This document shows positions 1 through 7,932 of a DNA stretch of 39,071 bases, piece by piece. A program made the translations under genes and the position numbers. Location: positions 1-39,071 of the IMG/VR virus record IMGVR_UViG_3300013104_000048; one strand, 5' to 3'. The notes beneath the pieces are model-generated. The model did not search any database, was not told where the DNA came from, and was given only the letters and a program-made list of their open reading frames with translations. The DNA comes from a virus. How positions within the stretch are numbered: the first letter of the stretch is position 1; each line of letters begins with the position of its first letter.

Positions 1-8
1 CACAAAAA

Positions 9-31
9 AACCACCTTTCGGTGGTTTCACG
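9..31 (-). terminator. Intrinsic terminator downstream of the tRNA-Leu end (host side)
   Basis: On the minus strand the hairpin AAACCACC-GAAA-GGTGGTTT is followed by a T run. It lies about 40 bases after the tRNA CCA end, the usual place for a tRNA-operon terminator. It therefore most likely belongs to the host chromosome beyond the attachment core. Confidence 0.75.
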
Positions 32-68
32 ACACTGCTTATTGCTTTGATTATTCTGCTTTTTCCCA

Positions 69-123
69 TGGTAGCCGGAGTGGGACTTGAACCCACACAG
101 CGCGAACGCCGAGGGATTTTAAA
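69..123. other. Prophage attachment core (att) within tRNA-Leu
   Basis: The tRNA-identical segment runs from the CCA end to the anticodon loop and then stops abruptly, with phage-like sequence following. Such a core of about 50 bases, shared between phage and chromosome, is typical of tyrosine-integrase phages that use tRNA 3' ends. Left of it is a tRNA terminator; right of it are prophage genes. The inference is that 1-68 is host and 124 onward is phage. From 140 to 438 I see no gene. Confidence 0.65.
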
Positions 124-130
124 CCCCTCA
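69..130 (-). tRNA. 3' fragment of tRNA-Leu(UAA)
   Basis: Read on the minus strand, the segment contains the anticodon loop TTTAAAA with the 3' side of its stem (TCCCTC), the long variable arm GGCGTTCGCGCT, a T arm GTGGG-TTCAAGT-CCCAC, half an acceptor stem, and a terminal CCA at 69-71. This matches the 3' two thirds of enterobacterial tRNA-Leu(UAA). Upstream (131-160) there is no D arm or 5' acceptor strand, so the gene is truncated. The last anticodon-stem base at 124 differs from the usual tRNA. It is the remnant left when a phage integrates into a tRNA gene; the intact copy would be at the far prophage end outside this window. Confidence 0.8.
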
Positions 131-438
131 TTTGATTCTTGAAAATCAGATGTTTAGTGTGTTTTTTCCTAACATATCTATCTTTTTGAAGTCAGGTTTG
201 GAGGGGATGTATGATGTTTATGTTAGGAAAGAAATTTCGTTCCATACCTTCATAATCCATTCATCAGAATATTTCTTGTAGATAACTATGCGTAGCTCCT
301 TCCAGTCTGTAAACGCCACGCTTTGACGACCCCATGCAATGTGTCATCATGCACCTGCTATAAATCATAAAGTTTCGGTGCGCACCTCTTTTTCTCCCTA
401 CCCTATACTTTCAGTCTGACAACTGGCTGGAGGTTTCT

Positions 439-1107
439 ATGTGTGGACGTTTTGCACAAGCCCAATCCCGTGAAGAATACCTAGCATACCTCGTCGACGA
501 AGGAGATCGCGATATCGATTATGACCCTGAGCCGATTGGCCGCTATAACGTTGCTCCTGGCACAAAAGTCCTGTTGCTGAGCGAACGCGACGAGCAGTTG
601 CACCTCGATCCGGTATTCTGGGGTTACGCACCAGGGTGGTGGGATAAACCTCCGCTCATAAACGCGCGTGTCGAAACCGCGGCTACTAGCACTATGTTTA
701 AACCTCTCTGGCAGCATGGCCGGGCGATCTGCTTTGCTGATGGATGGTTCGAATGGAAGAAGGAAGGAGACAAGAAGAAGCCCTACTTCATTCACCGGGC
801 TGACGGCCAGCCAATATTCATGGCGGCGATCGGCAGCACGCCATTTGAGCGTGGAGACGAAGCGGAAGGTTTTCTGATAGTGACTTCAGCAGCTGACAAA
901 GGCCTAGTCGATATTCACGACCGCCGGCCACTGGTTCTGTCGCCAGAAGCGGCCCGGGAATGGATGCGCAAGGATATTGGCGGGAAAGAAGCAGAAGAGA
1001 TAGTCGCTGACGGTTCCGTGCCGGCAGACAAGTTTATCTGGCACGCCGTGACGCCTGCGGTTGGAAATACTAAGAATCAAGGAAGACATCTTGTTATGAA
1101 GATATGA
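439..1107 (+). CDS. yedK: HMCES/YedK-type abasic-site processing protein (SRAP family)
   Basis: 222 residues, the length of E. coli YedK. SRAP proteins form a thiazolidine DNA-protein crosslink with abasic sites in single-stranded DNA through the N-terminal cysteine left after Met removal. Here Cys2 follows Met1 (MCGRF), and the other active-site residues fall at the expected positions: Asn75 and Arg77 in INAR, Glu105 in DGWFEW, His160 in DIHDRRP. The ATG has a good GGAGG six bases upstream. The gene lies next to the attachment site and near phage umuDC, which suggests a lysogenic-conversion cassette for damaged DNA. No LexA box is evident in front of it. Assignment to the family is secure; its role in the phage is inferred. 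Confidence 0.92.
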   Translation: MCGRFAQAQSREEYLAYLVDEGDRDIDYDPEPIGRYNVAPGTKVLLLSERDEQLHLDPVFWGYAPGWWDKPPLINARVETAATSTMFKPLWQHGRAICFADGWFEWKKEGDKKKPYFIHRADGQPIFMAAIGSTPFERGDEAEGFLIVTSAADKGLVDIHDRRPLVLSPEAAREWMRKDIGGKEAEEIVADGSVPADKFIWHAVTPAVGNTKNQGRHLVMKI

Positions 1108-1141
1108 TATCTGTTATGTTTAGTATATTAAATTTTGCCAC

Positions 1142-2563
1142 ATGGAAATTAATATGAATAAAAAATTTTGCGGCTTTTATACCCCTAAGCAAGAAAGTTA
1201 CAAGGAAATTTGGAACGACAAGAATACATTGTTCATATTTGACACCAACACTTTGTTAAACTTATACAGATGTGAAGAGCAGACAAAAGATGACATACTG
1301 AGTGTAATGAATGTGTTATCTTCGAGATCATGGTTTCCTTTTCAAGTCTGCCTTGAATATCAACGCAATAGAATTGATGTAATTTCCCAAAGTATAAAAA
1401 GCCTAGAGAAATTAAAAAAAAGCATTACGTCCATGGTTAATACAACAGACAATGCTCTATCTGAAGCCCAAGTCAAGAAACACTTATACTCATCTCTTTC
1501 AGAAGAAGTTTCTTTATTTAAGGAATCTTTATCTACAACTATCAATTCTTTTGTTAAAGATAAAATAGAACCAAGAATAAAATCAAAAGAAAAAATTAAA
1601 ATATCCGATGTAATAAGAAAGAATCTTGATGAGATTATTGGAGATAATTGCGGAGACATTCCAAATCAAGAGACCATTAATGAAATAAACAAAGAGGGTG
1701 CTGAAAGATACTCTAAAAAAACACCACCAGGCTTTATGGACGAAAAAAAAGGAGAAGCAGTAACTCACTATAATGGCGTTGAGTTTAAAGATAAATTTGG
1801 GGATTTATATCTTTGGAAAGAGATTCTAGACATTTCAAAAAAGCATGAGAATTATAATATAATTTTCGTCACCGACGATTCAAAAAAAGACTGGTGGTTT
1901 AGTCATGACAATAAAACTATCGGTCCCAGCGAACCCTTGCAAACAGAGATCTATTTTACAACAAAAATCAAAAGTTTTAGAATGATCAATCACTCAGGTT
2001 TTTTATATGAAGCTGGAAAATATCTCGATAACCTACAAATAAAACCATCTTCTGTTGAAGATATTAAAGAGATTTCCTCTGACACTTTGAGAAAACTCAG
2101 TGAGATTGACTATAGTTCCCTTGTGAGGAATACATTTAAAACATCACCAACTAAACGTATGTTGGTAAGAAAAGGAAAAGGAATAGATGTTCTGAAGCAA
2201 TATTACATTCCTTTCCACTTCAAAAAAGAAAATATAGATAACATCATAGCTGCATATGATCATTTCCGCACTAAGTATGAAGAACTTCAAACTCAGTGCA
2301 TTGAACTTAACGAAATGATACATTTCAATTATGATATAGGTTTAGATAGTGAAGAGGTATATAATCTTCGAATGGCGATTTTAAATGAAATAAAAACCAG
2401 ACTATTAAATCTATCTGATTCCCTTATGCTAATTGCAGAAAAATTAAACGACTCTGATTTATCAGAGACTCAAGAAACATTGGATATTTCACTTTCTAAC
2501 ATATCCGCAGAAACTATAAAAATCAGAAAATTAATATTAGATCTTTCAGAACAATTGCTGTAA
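1142..2563 (+). CDS. PIN-like-domain protein (PIN_8 type), putative nuclease
   Basis: 473 residues. The N-terminal third has the PIN signature: IFDTNTLLN with Asp34, then Glu72 in the segment VCLEYQR, and later IIFVTDDSKKDWW (near residue 240) for the third acidic cluster. The remainder is lysine-rich and helical, with probable coiled coils (residues 80-190 and 380-470). PIN_8 proteins of this layout are common in mobile elements and are suspected RNases or defence effectors; no substrate can be read from sequence. Base composition is clearly more AT-rich than flanking genes, a sign of separate acquisition. Met5 at 1154 is an alternative start, and neither has a strong ribosome site. It converges with umuC, 15 bases apart. 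Confidence 0.7.
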   Translation: MEINMNKKFCGFYTPKQESYKEIWNDKNTLFIFDTNTLLNLYRCEEQTKDDILSVMNVLSSRSWFPFQVCLEYQRNRIDVISQSIKSLEKLKKSITSMVNTTDNALSEAQVKKHLYSSLSEEVSLFKESLSTTINSFVKDKIEPRIKSKEKIKISDVIRKNLDEIIGDNCGDIPNQETINEINKEGAERYSKKTPPGFMDEKKGEAVTHYNGVEFKDKFGDLYLWKEILDISKKHENYNIIFVTDDSKKDWWFSHDNKTIGPSEPLQTEIYFTTKIKSFRMINHSGFLYEAGKYLDNLQIKPSSVEDIKEISSDTLRKLSEIDYSSLVRNTFKTSPTKRMLVRKGKGIDVLKQYYIPFHFKKENIDNIIAAYDHFRTKYEELQTQCIELNEMIHFNYDIGLDSEEVYNLRMAILNEIKTRLLNLSDSLMLIAEKLNDSDLSETQETLDISLSNISAETIKIRKLILDLSEQLL

Positions 2564-2578
2564 TTTTCGAAGAAATAC

Positions 2579-3847
2579 TTATTTAACGATAATTATGTCT
2601 GAAATTCTTGTTGTATAGCGCGGGGATAACTTCTCGCGCTTCATCTGCCACTGCTGCTGAATGCCCTGTCCTGCAAAGTAAAGCGTGCCTTTTCCGTCTT
2701 TCGCGTTCAGGTAATCGAGTACCTCCATAAGCCTTTCGCTACCCGCTCGCGGCGCATTCTCGTCAAACAAGTTAAGCTGAGCCACACCCTGGCTGAAGAA
2801 ATCGCCGAGCATAATGCCGGCTTTCTGGTACCGGTGTCCATCCTGCCAGATTTTGTCCAGGCACTTTACCGCGGCGTTGATAATGTCTCGGCTATCCTGC
2901 GTTGGAGTGAGCAACTTCATTGAGGCGCTATTACCATAATATGGTTCGTTAAGCGCAAAGGGAGAGGTCTTCACGAACGCTGAGATAAAGCGGCAATACT
3001 GGTGCTCACCGCGGAGCTTTTCAGCTCCGCGGGCGGCATAAGAGCAAATAGCCTGGCGCATCTGCTCATAATCGGTAACGCGTTCGCCGAATGACCGGCT
3101 GCAGACGATTTCCTGTTTTGCGGGGGCAAACTCTTCCAGATCAAGACAGGGTTCGCCGCGCAGCTCCCGGACAGTGCGCTCGAGTACCACGTTAAAGTGC
3201 TTCCGGATTATCCACGTACTCTGCTCTGAAAGGTCTAAGGCCGTTTTAATACCCATCGCGTTTAGCTTTTTACTTATTCGGCGACCAACACCCCAGACGT
3301 CCTCTACAGGTACCACAGAAAGCAGCCTGCGCTGGCGATCAACATTCGAGAGGTCAACTACCCCACCCGTCTGCCGCTGCCATTTCTTTGCGGCGTGGTT
3401 GGCCAGCTTTGCTAGTGTTTTTGTCTGCGCAATGCCCACTCCTACCGTCAGGTGTGTGCGCTTCAGAACCGTAGCACGGATTTCTTTCCCGAAGTCAGTC
3501 AGGTCCCGGCAGTTTCGAACGCCAGTCAGGTCGCAAAAAGCTTCGTCAATACTGTAAATTTCGACTCGAGGGCTCATTTCTTCCAGCGTTGTCATAACGC
3601 GATTGGACATGTCAGCATACAACTCGTAGTTGCTGCTGAAGCAGACAACACCGGCGCGCCTGAAAAGCTCTGTCTGCTTAAAGAAGGGCTCGCCCATGCT
3701 AATTCCAGCCGCCTTGGCCTCAGCGCTTCGGGCTATCACACAGCCATCGTTATTCGAGAGAACAACAACCGGTCGGCCTCTTAAATCGGGCCTGAACACC
3801 GTCTCGCATGATGCGTAGAACGAATTCACATCACAGAGCGCGAACAT
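2579..3847 (-). CDS. umuC: UmuC, catalytic subunit of DNA polymerase V
   Basis: 422 residues, the same length as E. coli UmuC and highly similar along its length. It is a Y-family translesion polymerase that works with UmuD'2 and RecA filaments. Visible signatures are the N-terminal [14 protein letters not shown] with the first metal-binding Asp6, the YSIDEAF motif (Asp101/Glu102), the helix-hairpin-helix region near 175-190, and the beta-clamp motif QLNLF near residue 357. The ATG follows the umuD stop by two bases, so the genes form one operon. No frameshift or missing catalytic residue is seen, so it should be functional. Confidence 0.96.
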   Translation of the reverse strand: MFALCDVNSFYASCETVFRPDLRGRPVVVLSNNDGCVIARSAEAKAAGISMGEPFFKQTELFRRAGVVCFSSNYELYADMSNRVMTTLEEMSPRVEIYSIDEAFCDLTGVRNCRDLTDFGKEIRATVLKRTHLTVGVGIAQTKTLAKLANHAAKKWQRQTGGVVDLSNVDRQRRLLSVVPVEDVWGVGRRISKKLNAMGIKTALDLSEQSTWIIRKHFNVVLERTVRELRGEPCLDLEEFAPAKQEIVCSRSFGERVTDYEQMRQAICSYAARGAEKLRGEHQYCRFISAFVKTSPFALNEPYYGNSASMKLLTPTQDSRDIINAAVKCLDKIWQDGHRYQKAGIMLGDFFSQGVAQLNLFDENAPRAGSERLMEVLDYLNAKDGKGTLYFAGQGIQQQWQMKREKLSPRYTTRISDIIIVK

Positions 3848-3849
3848 GT

Positions 3850-4269
3850 TTAGCTCGCCGATTTGACGATGAAAGTCACGACGCCGAAAACGTCCAGCGT
3901 GTCTTCGCAGCCAACAACAATAGGATTGTAGGCGCTGTTCATAGGATTGAGTTGCACGGTCGGGCGCAGTTGCAGGCGTTTAACAGTAAACTCCCCTTCC
4001 ACCGCGGCGATGACAATGTCACCGTGCTCAGCAGTCCTGGAGCTGTCCACCACCAGCAGATCTCCGTCGCTGATCCCGGCTTCGATCATAGAATCACCCG
4101 CGGCTTTAACGAAATACGTTGAACTCGGGTGAGCGACAAGTAACTCATTGAGATCGATGCGCTGTTCAACGTAATCAGCCGCGGGGCTTGGGAAACCACA
4201 CTGCACTAAGTCACTGAAAAGCGGGAGAACAATAATTTCTCTCAGTTCTGTAGGTCTGAAGAATTCCAT
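3850..4269 (-). CDS. umuD: UmuD, SOS mutagenesis protein (S24 self-cleaving subunit of Pol V)
   Basis: 139 residues from the ATG at 4269, the exact E. coli UmuD length; this start has AGAGGT upstream and is preferred to an in-frame extension. The self-cleavage site Cys24-Gly25 (VQCG), nucleophile Ser60 (GDSM) and general base Lys97 (FTVKRL) are all at canonical positions. RecA-stimulated cleavage yields UmuD', which joins UmuC. It is the first gene of a umuDC operon with a LexA box immediately upstream, so SOS induction is expected. It should give the lysogen a second, phage-borne Pol V. Confidence 0.96.
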   Translation of the reverse strand: MEFFRPTELREIIVLPLFSDLVQCGFPSPAADYVEQRIDLNELLVAHPSSTYFVKAAGDSMIEAGISDGDLLVVDSSRTAEHGDIVIAAVEGEFTVKRLQLRPTVQLNPMNSAYNPIVVGCEDTLDVFGVVTFIVKSAS

Positions 4270-4286
4270 TACGCATACCTCTAATA

Positions 4287-4302
4287 CTGTTTTTATATAC
4301 AG
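4287..4302 (-). promoter_or_regulatory. LexA (SOS) box of umuDC
   Basis: The 16-base core read on the minus strand is CTGTATATAAAAACAG, a perfect CTG-N10-CAG LexA site, as I recall the same as at E. coli umuDC, flanked by TA on both sides. It lies 18 bases before the umuD ATG. Confidence 0.93.
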
Positions 4303-4311
4303 TAGTTTCAT

Positions 4312-4574
4312 TTAGGTTTGCGCGCAAGACACCACGGTTCCAGCGACTGAACGAAGCTTCACCGTTTCGTTTGTAAGTTTCTATCTCACTTCAAATTTCG
4401 GCTTTTGTAAATTTTCCTAGCATGCCCCTAACTGTACATAATTAAATCAATCTCAAGCACTAAATTTTATATAAAGCGCTAAAAAAACCAGTAGCCACGT
4501 TTTCTATCCACATCTTAGACCCTGAACGTCCAATATCAGGGGCTGATTTTGACACAAAAATTTTTAAACACATA
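4312..4574. other. Non-coding stretch, no gene seen
   Basis: Between the divergent umuD promoter and the terminator of the next small gene I find no open frame with a plausible start, no tRNA and no clear repeat. The segment is AT-rich toward its right half. Confidence 0.5.
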
Positions 4575-4597
4575 TAAAACGCCCGCGTAATGCGGGC
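4575..4597 (-). terminator. Intrinsic terminator after the 47-residue gene
   Basis: On the minus strand GCCCGC-ATTAC-GCGGGC is followed by GTTTTAT. It sits directly after the stop of the small gene at 4604 and is the likely end of the late transcript that continues past the fibre genes. Confidence 0.75.
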
Positions 4598-4603
4598 TAA
4601 TTA

Positions 4604-4747
4604 TTATTCAGATTCGAGCCCTAACTTTTCGGCCAGTCGATGTAGGGCGCAAACACTGATAACTCCTTCTACGCTGGCGGCAAATTCTTGCCAGTGCTCA
4701 CCTATAAAACCTGTTATAAGCTCTGCCTCTTGCTGCGTAAGTTCCAT
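4604..4747 (-). CDS. Small phage protein of unknown function (47 aa)
   Basis: An open frame of 47 residues that begins MELTQQEAEL, with a strong AAGGAGAT ribosome site and a terminator just after its stop. It is acidic and probably helical, with no membrane segment. It lies downstream of the fibre assembly gene at the end of the late operon, where myophages often carry a small accessory gene. I do not recognise the family. Confidence 0.6.
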   Translation of the reverse strand: MELTQQEAELITGFIGEHWQEFAASVEGVISVCALHRLAEKLGLESE

Positions 4748-4828
4748 AAATATCTCCTTAAAAAGCCAAGGAGATTGTTAATGCAATACCCACACACTTC
4801 AAATAGATATCACAGATCAATTCACCAC

Positions 4829-4853
4829 GATTGATCGTTAGCAGCGATCAATC
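4829..4853 (-). other. Perfect 9-base inverted repeat at the end of the fibre-assembly gene
   Basis: GATTGATCG-N7-CGATCAATC overlaps the stop codon of the fibre assembly gene. A further GATCAAT at 4816 can pair with the same arm, giving alternative hairpins. No T run follows, so it is more likely an RNA-stabilising stem or a leftover terminator arm than an intrinsic terminator. Three GATC (Dam) sites occur within 36 bases. Confidence 0.4.
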
Positions 4854-5375
4854 TAATACGTTACCTGCAACGGGAACGACTGGCCATTCAATATCAGGTG
4901 CGTTTGCTGTTGATACACGGCTCAGTCTGATTCGGTATGTTTTCCATACGCGCAACTGCTCAACCTCTTTCTCTGACGCCATCCCTAAGTCAACGGAATC
5001 CTGAAGGATTGAAATTGTGAGACCCGCATCCTCAATGAGCTGTTTTCGGGTTTGTTCGGCAAGCGTTGTCGCGTCAGGGCGGATGTCGTAAAAAACACCA
5101 TCCACATATTTGTAATTCCCTAACACATTTACCGGCACACTCAGGGGGTCGACCTCATAGACATTGCGGCCTTCTTCCATCCCCATATACGAAACATCCT
5201 GCTCGTAAGCAACGACAATCCCGTCATCATCCAGAGAAACAGCACCTTTCCAGCTGGTTAAGGTTTCGTACCAGTCCCGGCCATGCTTATCATGAAAATA
5301 AAGTCCGGTACGCATTATCCCGCTTACTTCAATGTGTTCGTATTTATAAATAACTGGATTAATAAACGTATCCAT
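4848..5375 (-). CDS. Tail fibre assembly protein (P2 gpG / Mu U family)
   Basis: 175 residues from MDTFINP at 5375, two bases after the fibre stop and preceded by GGGGAT; an in-frame ATG at 5399 would overlap the fibre gene. Caudal fibre-assembly proteins act as chaperones for trimerising the receptor-binding fibre. The C-terminal third is typical of the family: a helical stretch with EQTRKQLIEDAG near residue 110 and VWKTYRIRLSRV near 150, then a short WPVVP motif. Its place directly after the long fibre gene supports the call. Confidence 0.85.
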   Translation of the reverse strand: MDTFINPVIYKYEHIEVSGIMRTGLYFHDKHGRDWYETLTSWKGAVSLDDDGIVVAYEQDVSYMGMEEGRNVYEVDPLSVPVNVLGNYKYVDGVFYDIRPDATTLAEQTRKQLIEDAGLTISILQDSVDLGMASEKEVEQLRVWKTYRIRLSRVSTANAPDIEWPVVPVAGNVLD

Positions 5376-5377
5376 AT

Positions 5378-7378
5378 TTAATCCCCGATATTGACCCATG
5401 CATTAGTTTGTTTATTCAGGTACTGCATTTGACGGAAATAAACGCCGAGCTTTCGGCCATCACTTCTGTTTTCCATCGTGATTCCCGTTACAACGCATCC
5501 TGCAGGTGATTCCCAGTTACCAAACCACGCATCAGTCGGGTTTCTGAGCTGTTGACCACCACGGCGAATACCATTTACCACCCCATAACGCGCATCCGAC
5601 TCTGATTTTGTATACGCCTGACCTGCCGGGGTGTAATTCCCTTTCGGCTGGAAACGCCCGTCACTCTCCGCTTTGGTATATGCATCGCCTTTTCTGGCTA
5701 GTTCGACAACGGCATTACTGGCCTTATGGCGCATGTATGGCCTTGCTGCATCATTGCTCGCAAAGCCCGCATAGCTGGCGCTATCTGCAATGATGAAACG
5801 AGCATCAAAGTTGCTGTAGTTTGTCGGTATTATCTGACCAGTGAATGAAAATGTTGTGGTGTTCCAGTACCCCATAACTTTTGAATTCGCCCACAGGTCG
5901 ACCTGACCATCCTTAGAGCTACGCAGCCCGGAGTCGTTATCACCAATATTTAAAGCGGCAGAGCCAACCGCGCCAACCTGTAGAGGACCGTTAACTATTG
6001 CGGATTTCCCCTGTGTAGGGTTCAGGTTAACCGTGCCGTCAGAGTTTAAAGTAATGCTGTTGTTTGCCCCTTTGTAATTAAGAAGCGTGACGTTAGCATT
6101 CGTTGTTGAACCTGCGCCCACATACCAGTGGTTAGTATTAGAAGAGTCATAACAAATGATATAGCTGGCATAACCCGCCGTTTTCGGCTGTAACCTGATA
6201 GCCTCGCCATCAACATTCATGATGAGCCTACCCGTCATAGTGTCGCTGCTTTTGTTCACCGCACCAATATCAGCCGGGGATGGTTTATTGGCCGCGTCAT
6301 ACTGCTTAACCCATCCAGACCACGTCCCGCTGTAGAGCGTACGAATGTACGAGCGGGAGCTGTTATAAACCCGGTAAATCTGCGTGATACCTGCATGCTT
6401 ATAAACTTCCAGCGAACCGGCGTTAGCCTCTGGATAGTTCCTCCCTGTTTGCGCCTGCGCGTTTGCTGGCTGGTAATACAGTCCCGGCGTGGTGTAGGCA
6501 TTTAAATCCTCAGCATTACCAATCCCCACAGCTTGTCCGTTAAAGATATCCTGCGCGGTAATGTTGATATCCGTACTCAGCCCCCGGCCATTGACCTTAC
6601 GCCCTGACGGCACACGACCGTTTGCATTGTCATTAGCGGCCTTAACAGCTTTCGGTGTCGCTGCGAGCACCTCAGAGGTGCTGTCGGTTGCGCTACTGAG
6701 CTGGACAATACCTTTTTGCGCTGTGGTAGCGTCCTGAGCCGTGTATTTCCCTTTGGCAAGGTCGTATGCAGCCTTAACTGCTTTTGGTGTGGCCGCCAGC
6801 ACCTCAGACGAACTGTCAGTAGCACTACTGAGCTGAACAAGACCTTTACGCACGGTCGTGGCATCCAGAACGCCAATGGCTTCACGCGAATTTTTTTGGG
6901 CCGCCTCTCCTTTTGCCGCTATTTCAGCAAGATTTTTGTCGATACGCAGAAACAGGCCATCGCCGGTTGCCACTTTAAGCTCGATGTTTGCCGTCTCCGA
7001 TACCGCAAGACGGTATTGCAGGCTCACGCTGACACCTTTTTCCGGTTTCTCAATGGCTGCACAGTTCGCAACGGAATAGAGCTCACCGGCATCTGTCAGC
7101 AGGCCGACTTCCCTGACAACAAATCCGCCAACATCAACGGGCAATACCAGTTGCGCGATGAACTGGTTCTCCTGGTCTGGTGAAACCTGCAGCGCCGATA
7201 TCGCATTGCGATAGACTTCACGTACCAGTTTCGTCTGTACCGGATCCGGCTTAACGGCCTGGCCGTTACCATCCCCCACCACAAAATCTTTAATGATGAC
7301 GGGTTTTCCGGTCGTAGAGGACTGCGCTTCCAGCTCCTTGCCCCGGTTGGTCAGTATGCTGTAATACTTCTCAGCCAT
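5378..7378 (-). CDS. Tail fibre protein (P2 gpH-like), receptor-binding
   Basis: 666 residues. Residues 1-140 match the conserved N-terminal baseplate-attachment domain of P2-type fibres (MAEKYYSILTNRG start, GGFVVREVGL near 85). Two 44-residue phage-fibre repeats follow (about 170-260; units with GLVQLSSATDSSSEVLAATP). Then come a pyocin-knob-like segment (about 290-365, PGLYYQ to SGWVKQYDA), a variable shaft, and a C-terminal domain ending WVNIGD as in Mu-type fibres. No invertase gene or crossover site is seen, so phase variation by inversion is not supported. This is the host-range determinant. Confidence 0.88.
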   Translation of the reverse strand: MAEKYYSILTNRGKELEAQSSTTGKPVIIKDFVVGDGNGQAVKPDPVQTKLVREVYRNAISALQVSPDQENQFIAQLVLPVDVGGFVVREVGLLTDAGELYSVANCAAIEKPEKGVSVSLQYRLAVSETANIELKVATGDGLFLRIDKNLAEIAAKGEAAQKNSREAIGVLDATTVRKGLVQLSSATDSSSEVLAATPKAVKAAYDLAKGKYTAQDATTAQKGIVQLSSATDSTSEVLAATPKAVKAANDNANGRVPSGRKVNGRGLSTDINITAQDIFNGQAVGIGNAEDLNAYTTPGLYYQPANAQAQTGRNYPEANAGSLEVYKHAGITQIYRVYNSSRSYIRTLYSGTWSGWVKQYDAANKPSPADIGAVNKSSDTMTGRLIMNVDGEAIRLQPKTAGYASYIICYDSSNTNHWYVGAGSTTNANVTLLNYKGANNSITLNSDGTVNLNPTQGKSAIVNGPLQVGAVGSAALNIGDNDSGLRSSKDGQVDLWANSKVMGYWNTTTFSFTGQIIPTNYSNFDARFIIADSASYAGFASNDAARPYMRHKASNAVVELARKGDAYTKAESDGRFQPKGNYTPAGQAYTKSESDARYGVVNGIRRGGQQLRNPTDAWFGNWESPAGCVVTGITMENRSDGRKLGVYFRQMQYLNKQTNAWVNIGD
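6639..6846 (-). repeat. Two direct repeats (132-base period) in the fibre gene
   Basis: The segments starting at 6639 and 6771 are near-identical over about 74 bases and encode successive phage-fibre repeats. The period equals 44 codons. Such repeats allow fibre shortening or lengthening by recombination. Confidence 0.75.
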
Positions 7379-7380
7379 GG

Positions 7381-7932
7381 TTAAACTCCTGCTTCTATAA
7401 CAACATCAATCCAGGCGGTAACGGCACCGCCGGTGTAATAGGTTCCCTTCGCGCCCAGGTCGGCAATCACATCGATGGTGGTCAGCAGGCTGCGAAGGTT
7501 TTTTGCTTTATCTACCTGCCGGCGTATACGCTGGTACAGGGCCTCATCAATGGCCTGTATGCTGTAGACCTCCACGCGAAAGGTATACGGTGCTTTGCGG
7601 GGCTCATCCTCCCACCACTCCACGACAGTAGTCGGCAGGCTGACGGCACTGAGCGACCGGCGGACCGCACCGGCCGTACCGCGATGCTGATGGACATAGG
7701 CGGCATCCTTAATCACCTGCCGCTTTTCTTCTTCCGTCCAGGCCTCTTCCCAGGAGTCCACAGCAAATTCCCAGGCCAGCCAGGGCAGAAGATGAGCCGG
7801 ACAGGTGTCAGGATTTTTCACCTTACGCACCATGTCGGTATCCAGCGCAACAATCTGCTCTGTGCCAGCCTGCTCCTGTGCCCGCTCCGGATGAATGGCG
7901 GAAGGCGGCAGAAGGGAGCGAAATTTATCCAC
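7381..7932 (-). CDS. Baseplate protein gpI (P2 tail protein I)
   Basis: 183 residues from a GTG start overlapping the end of gpJ, with AAGGGGG upstream. The family signature is visible: a PHPERAQE-type start (PSAIHPERAQEQ), then LPWLAWEFAVDSWEEAW near residues 48-64 and the segment RGTAGAVRRSL near 82. gpI belongs to the wedge region of the P2 baseplate that carries the fibres. The order J-I-H-G is conserved. Confidence 0.92.
   Translation of the reverse strand: MDKFRSLLPPSAIHPERAQEQAGTEQIVALDTDMVRKVKNPDTCPAHLLPWLAWEFAVDSWEEAWTEEEKRQVIKDAAYVHQHRGTAGAVRRSLSAVSLPTTVVEWWEDEPRKAPYTFRVEVYSIQAIDEALYQRIRRQVDKAKNLRSLLTTIDVIADLGAKGTYYTGGAVTAWIDVVIEAGV

Noticed and set aside
379-388. Palindrome GGTGCGCACC before yedK as an operator
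   Set aside because: A single 10-base palindrome without a second copy or a clear promoter overlap; too little evidence.
3452-3784. Long plus-strand frames opposite umuC
   Set aside because: They mirror the codon pattern of the highly conserved umuC frame and lack ribosome sites.
5378-7378. Invertible fibre segment (Gin/Hin type)
   Set aside because: No invertase gene, no crossover-site pair and no alternative fibre end is visible.
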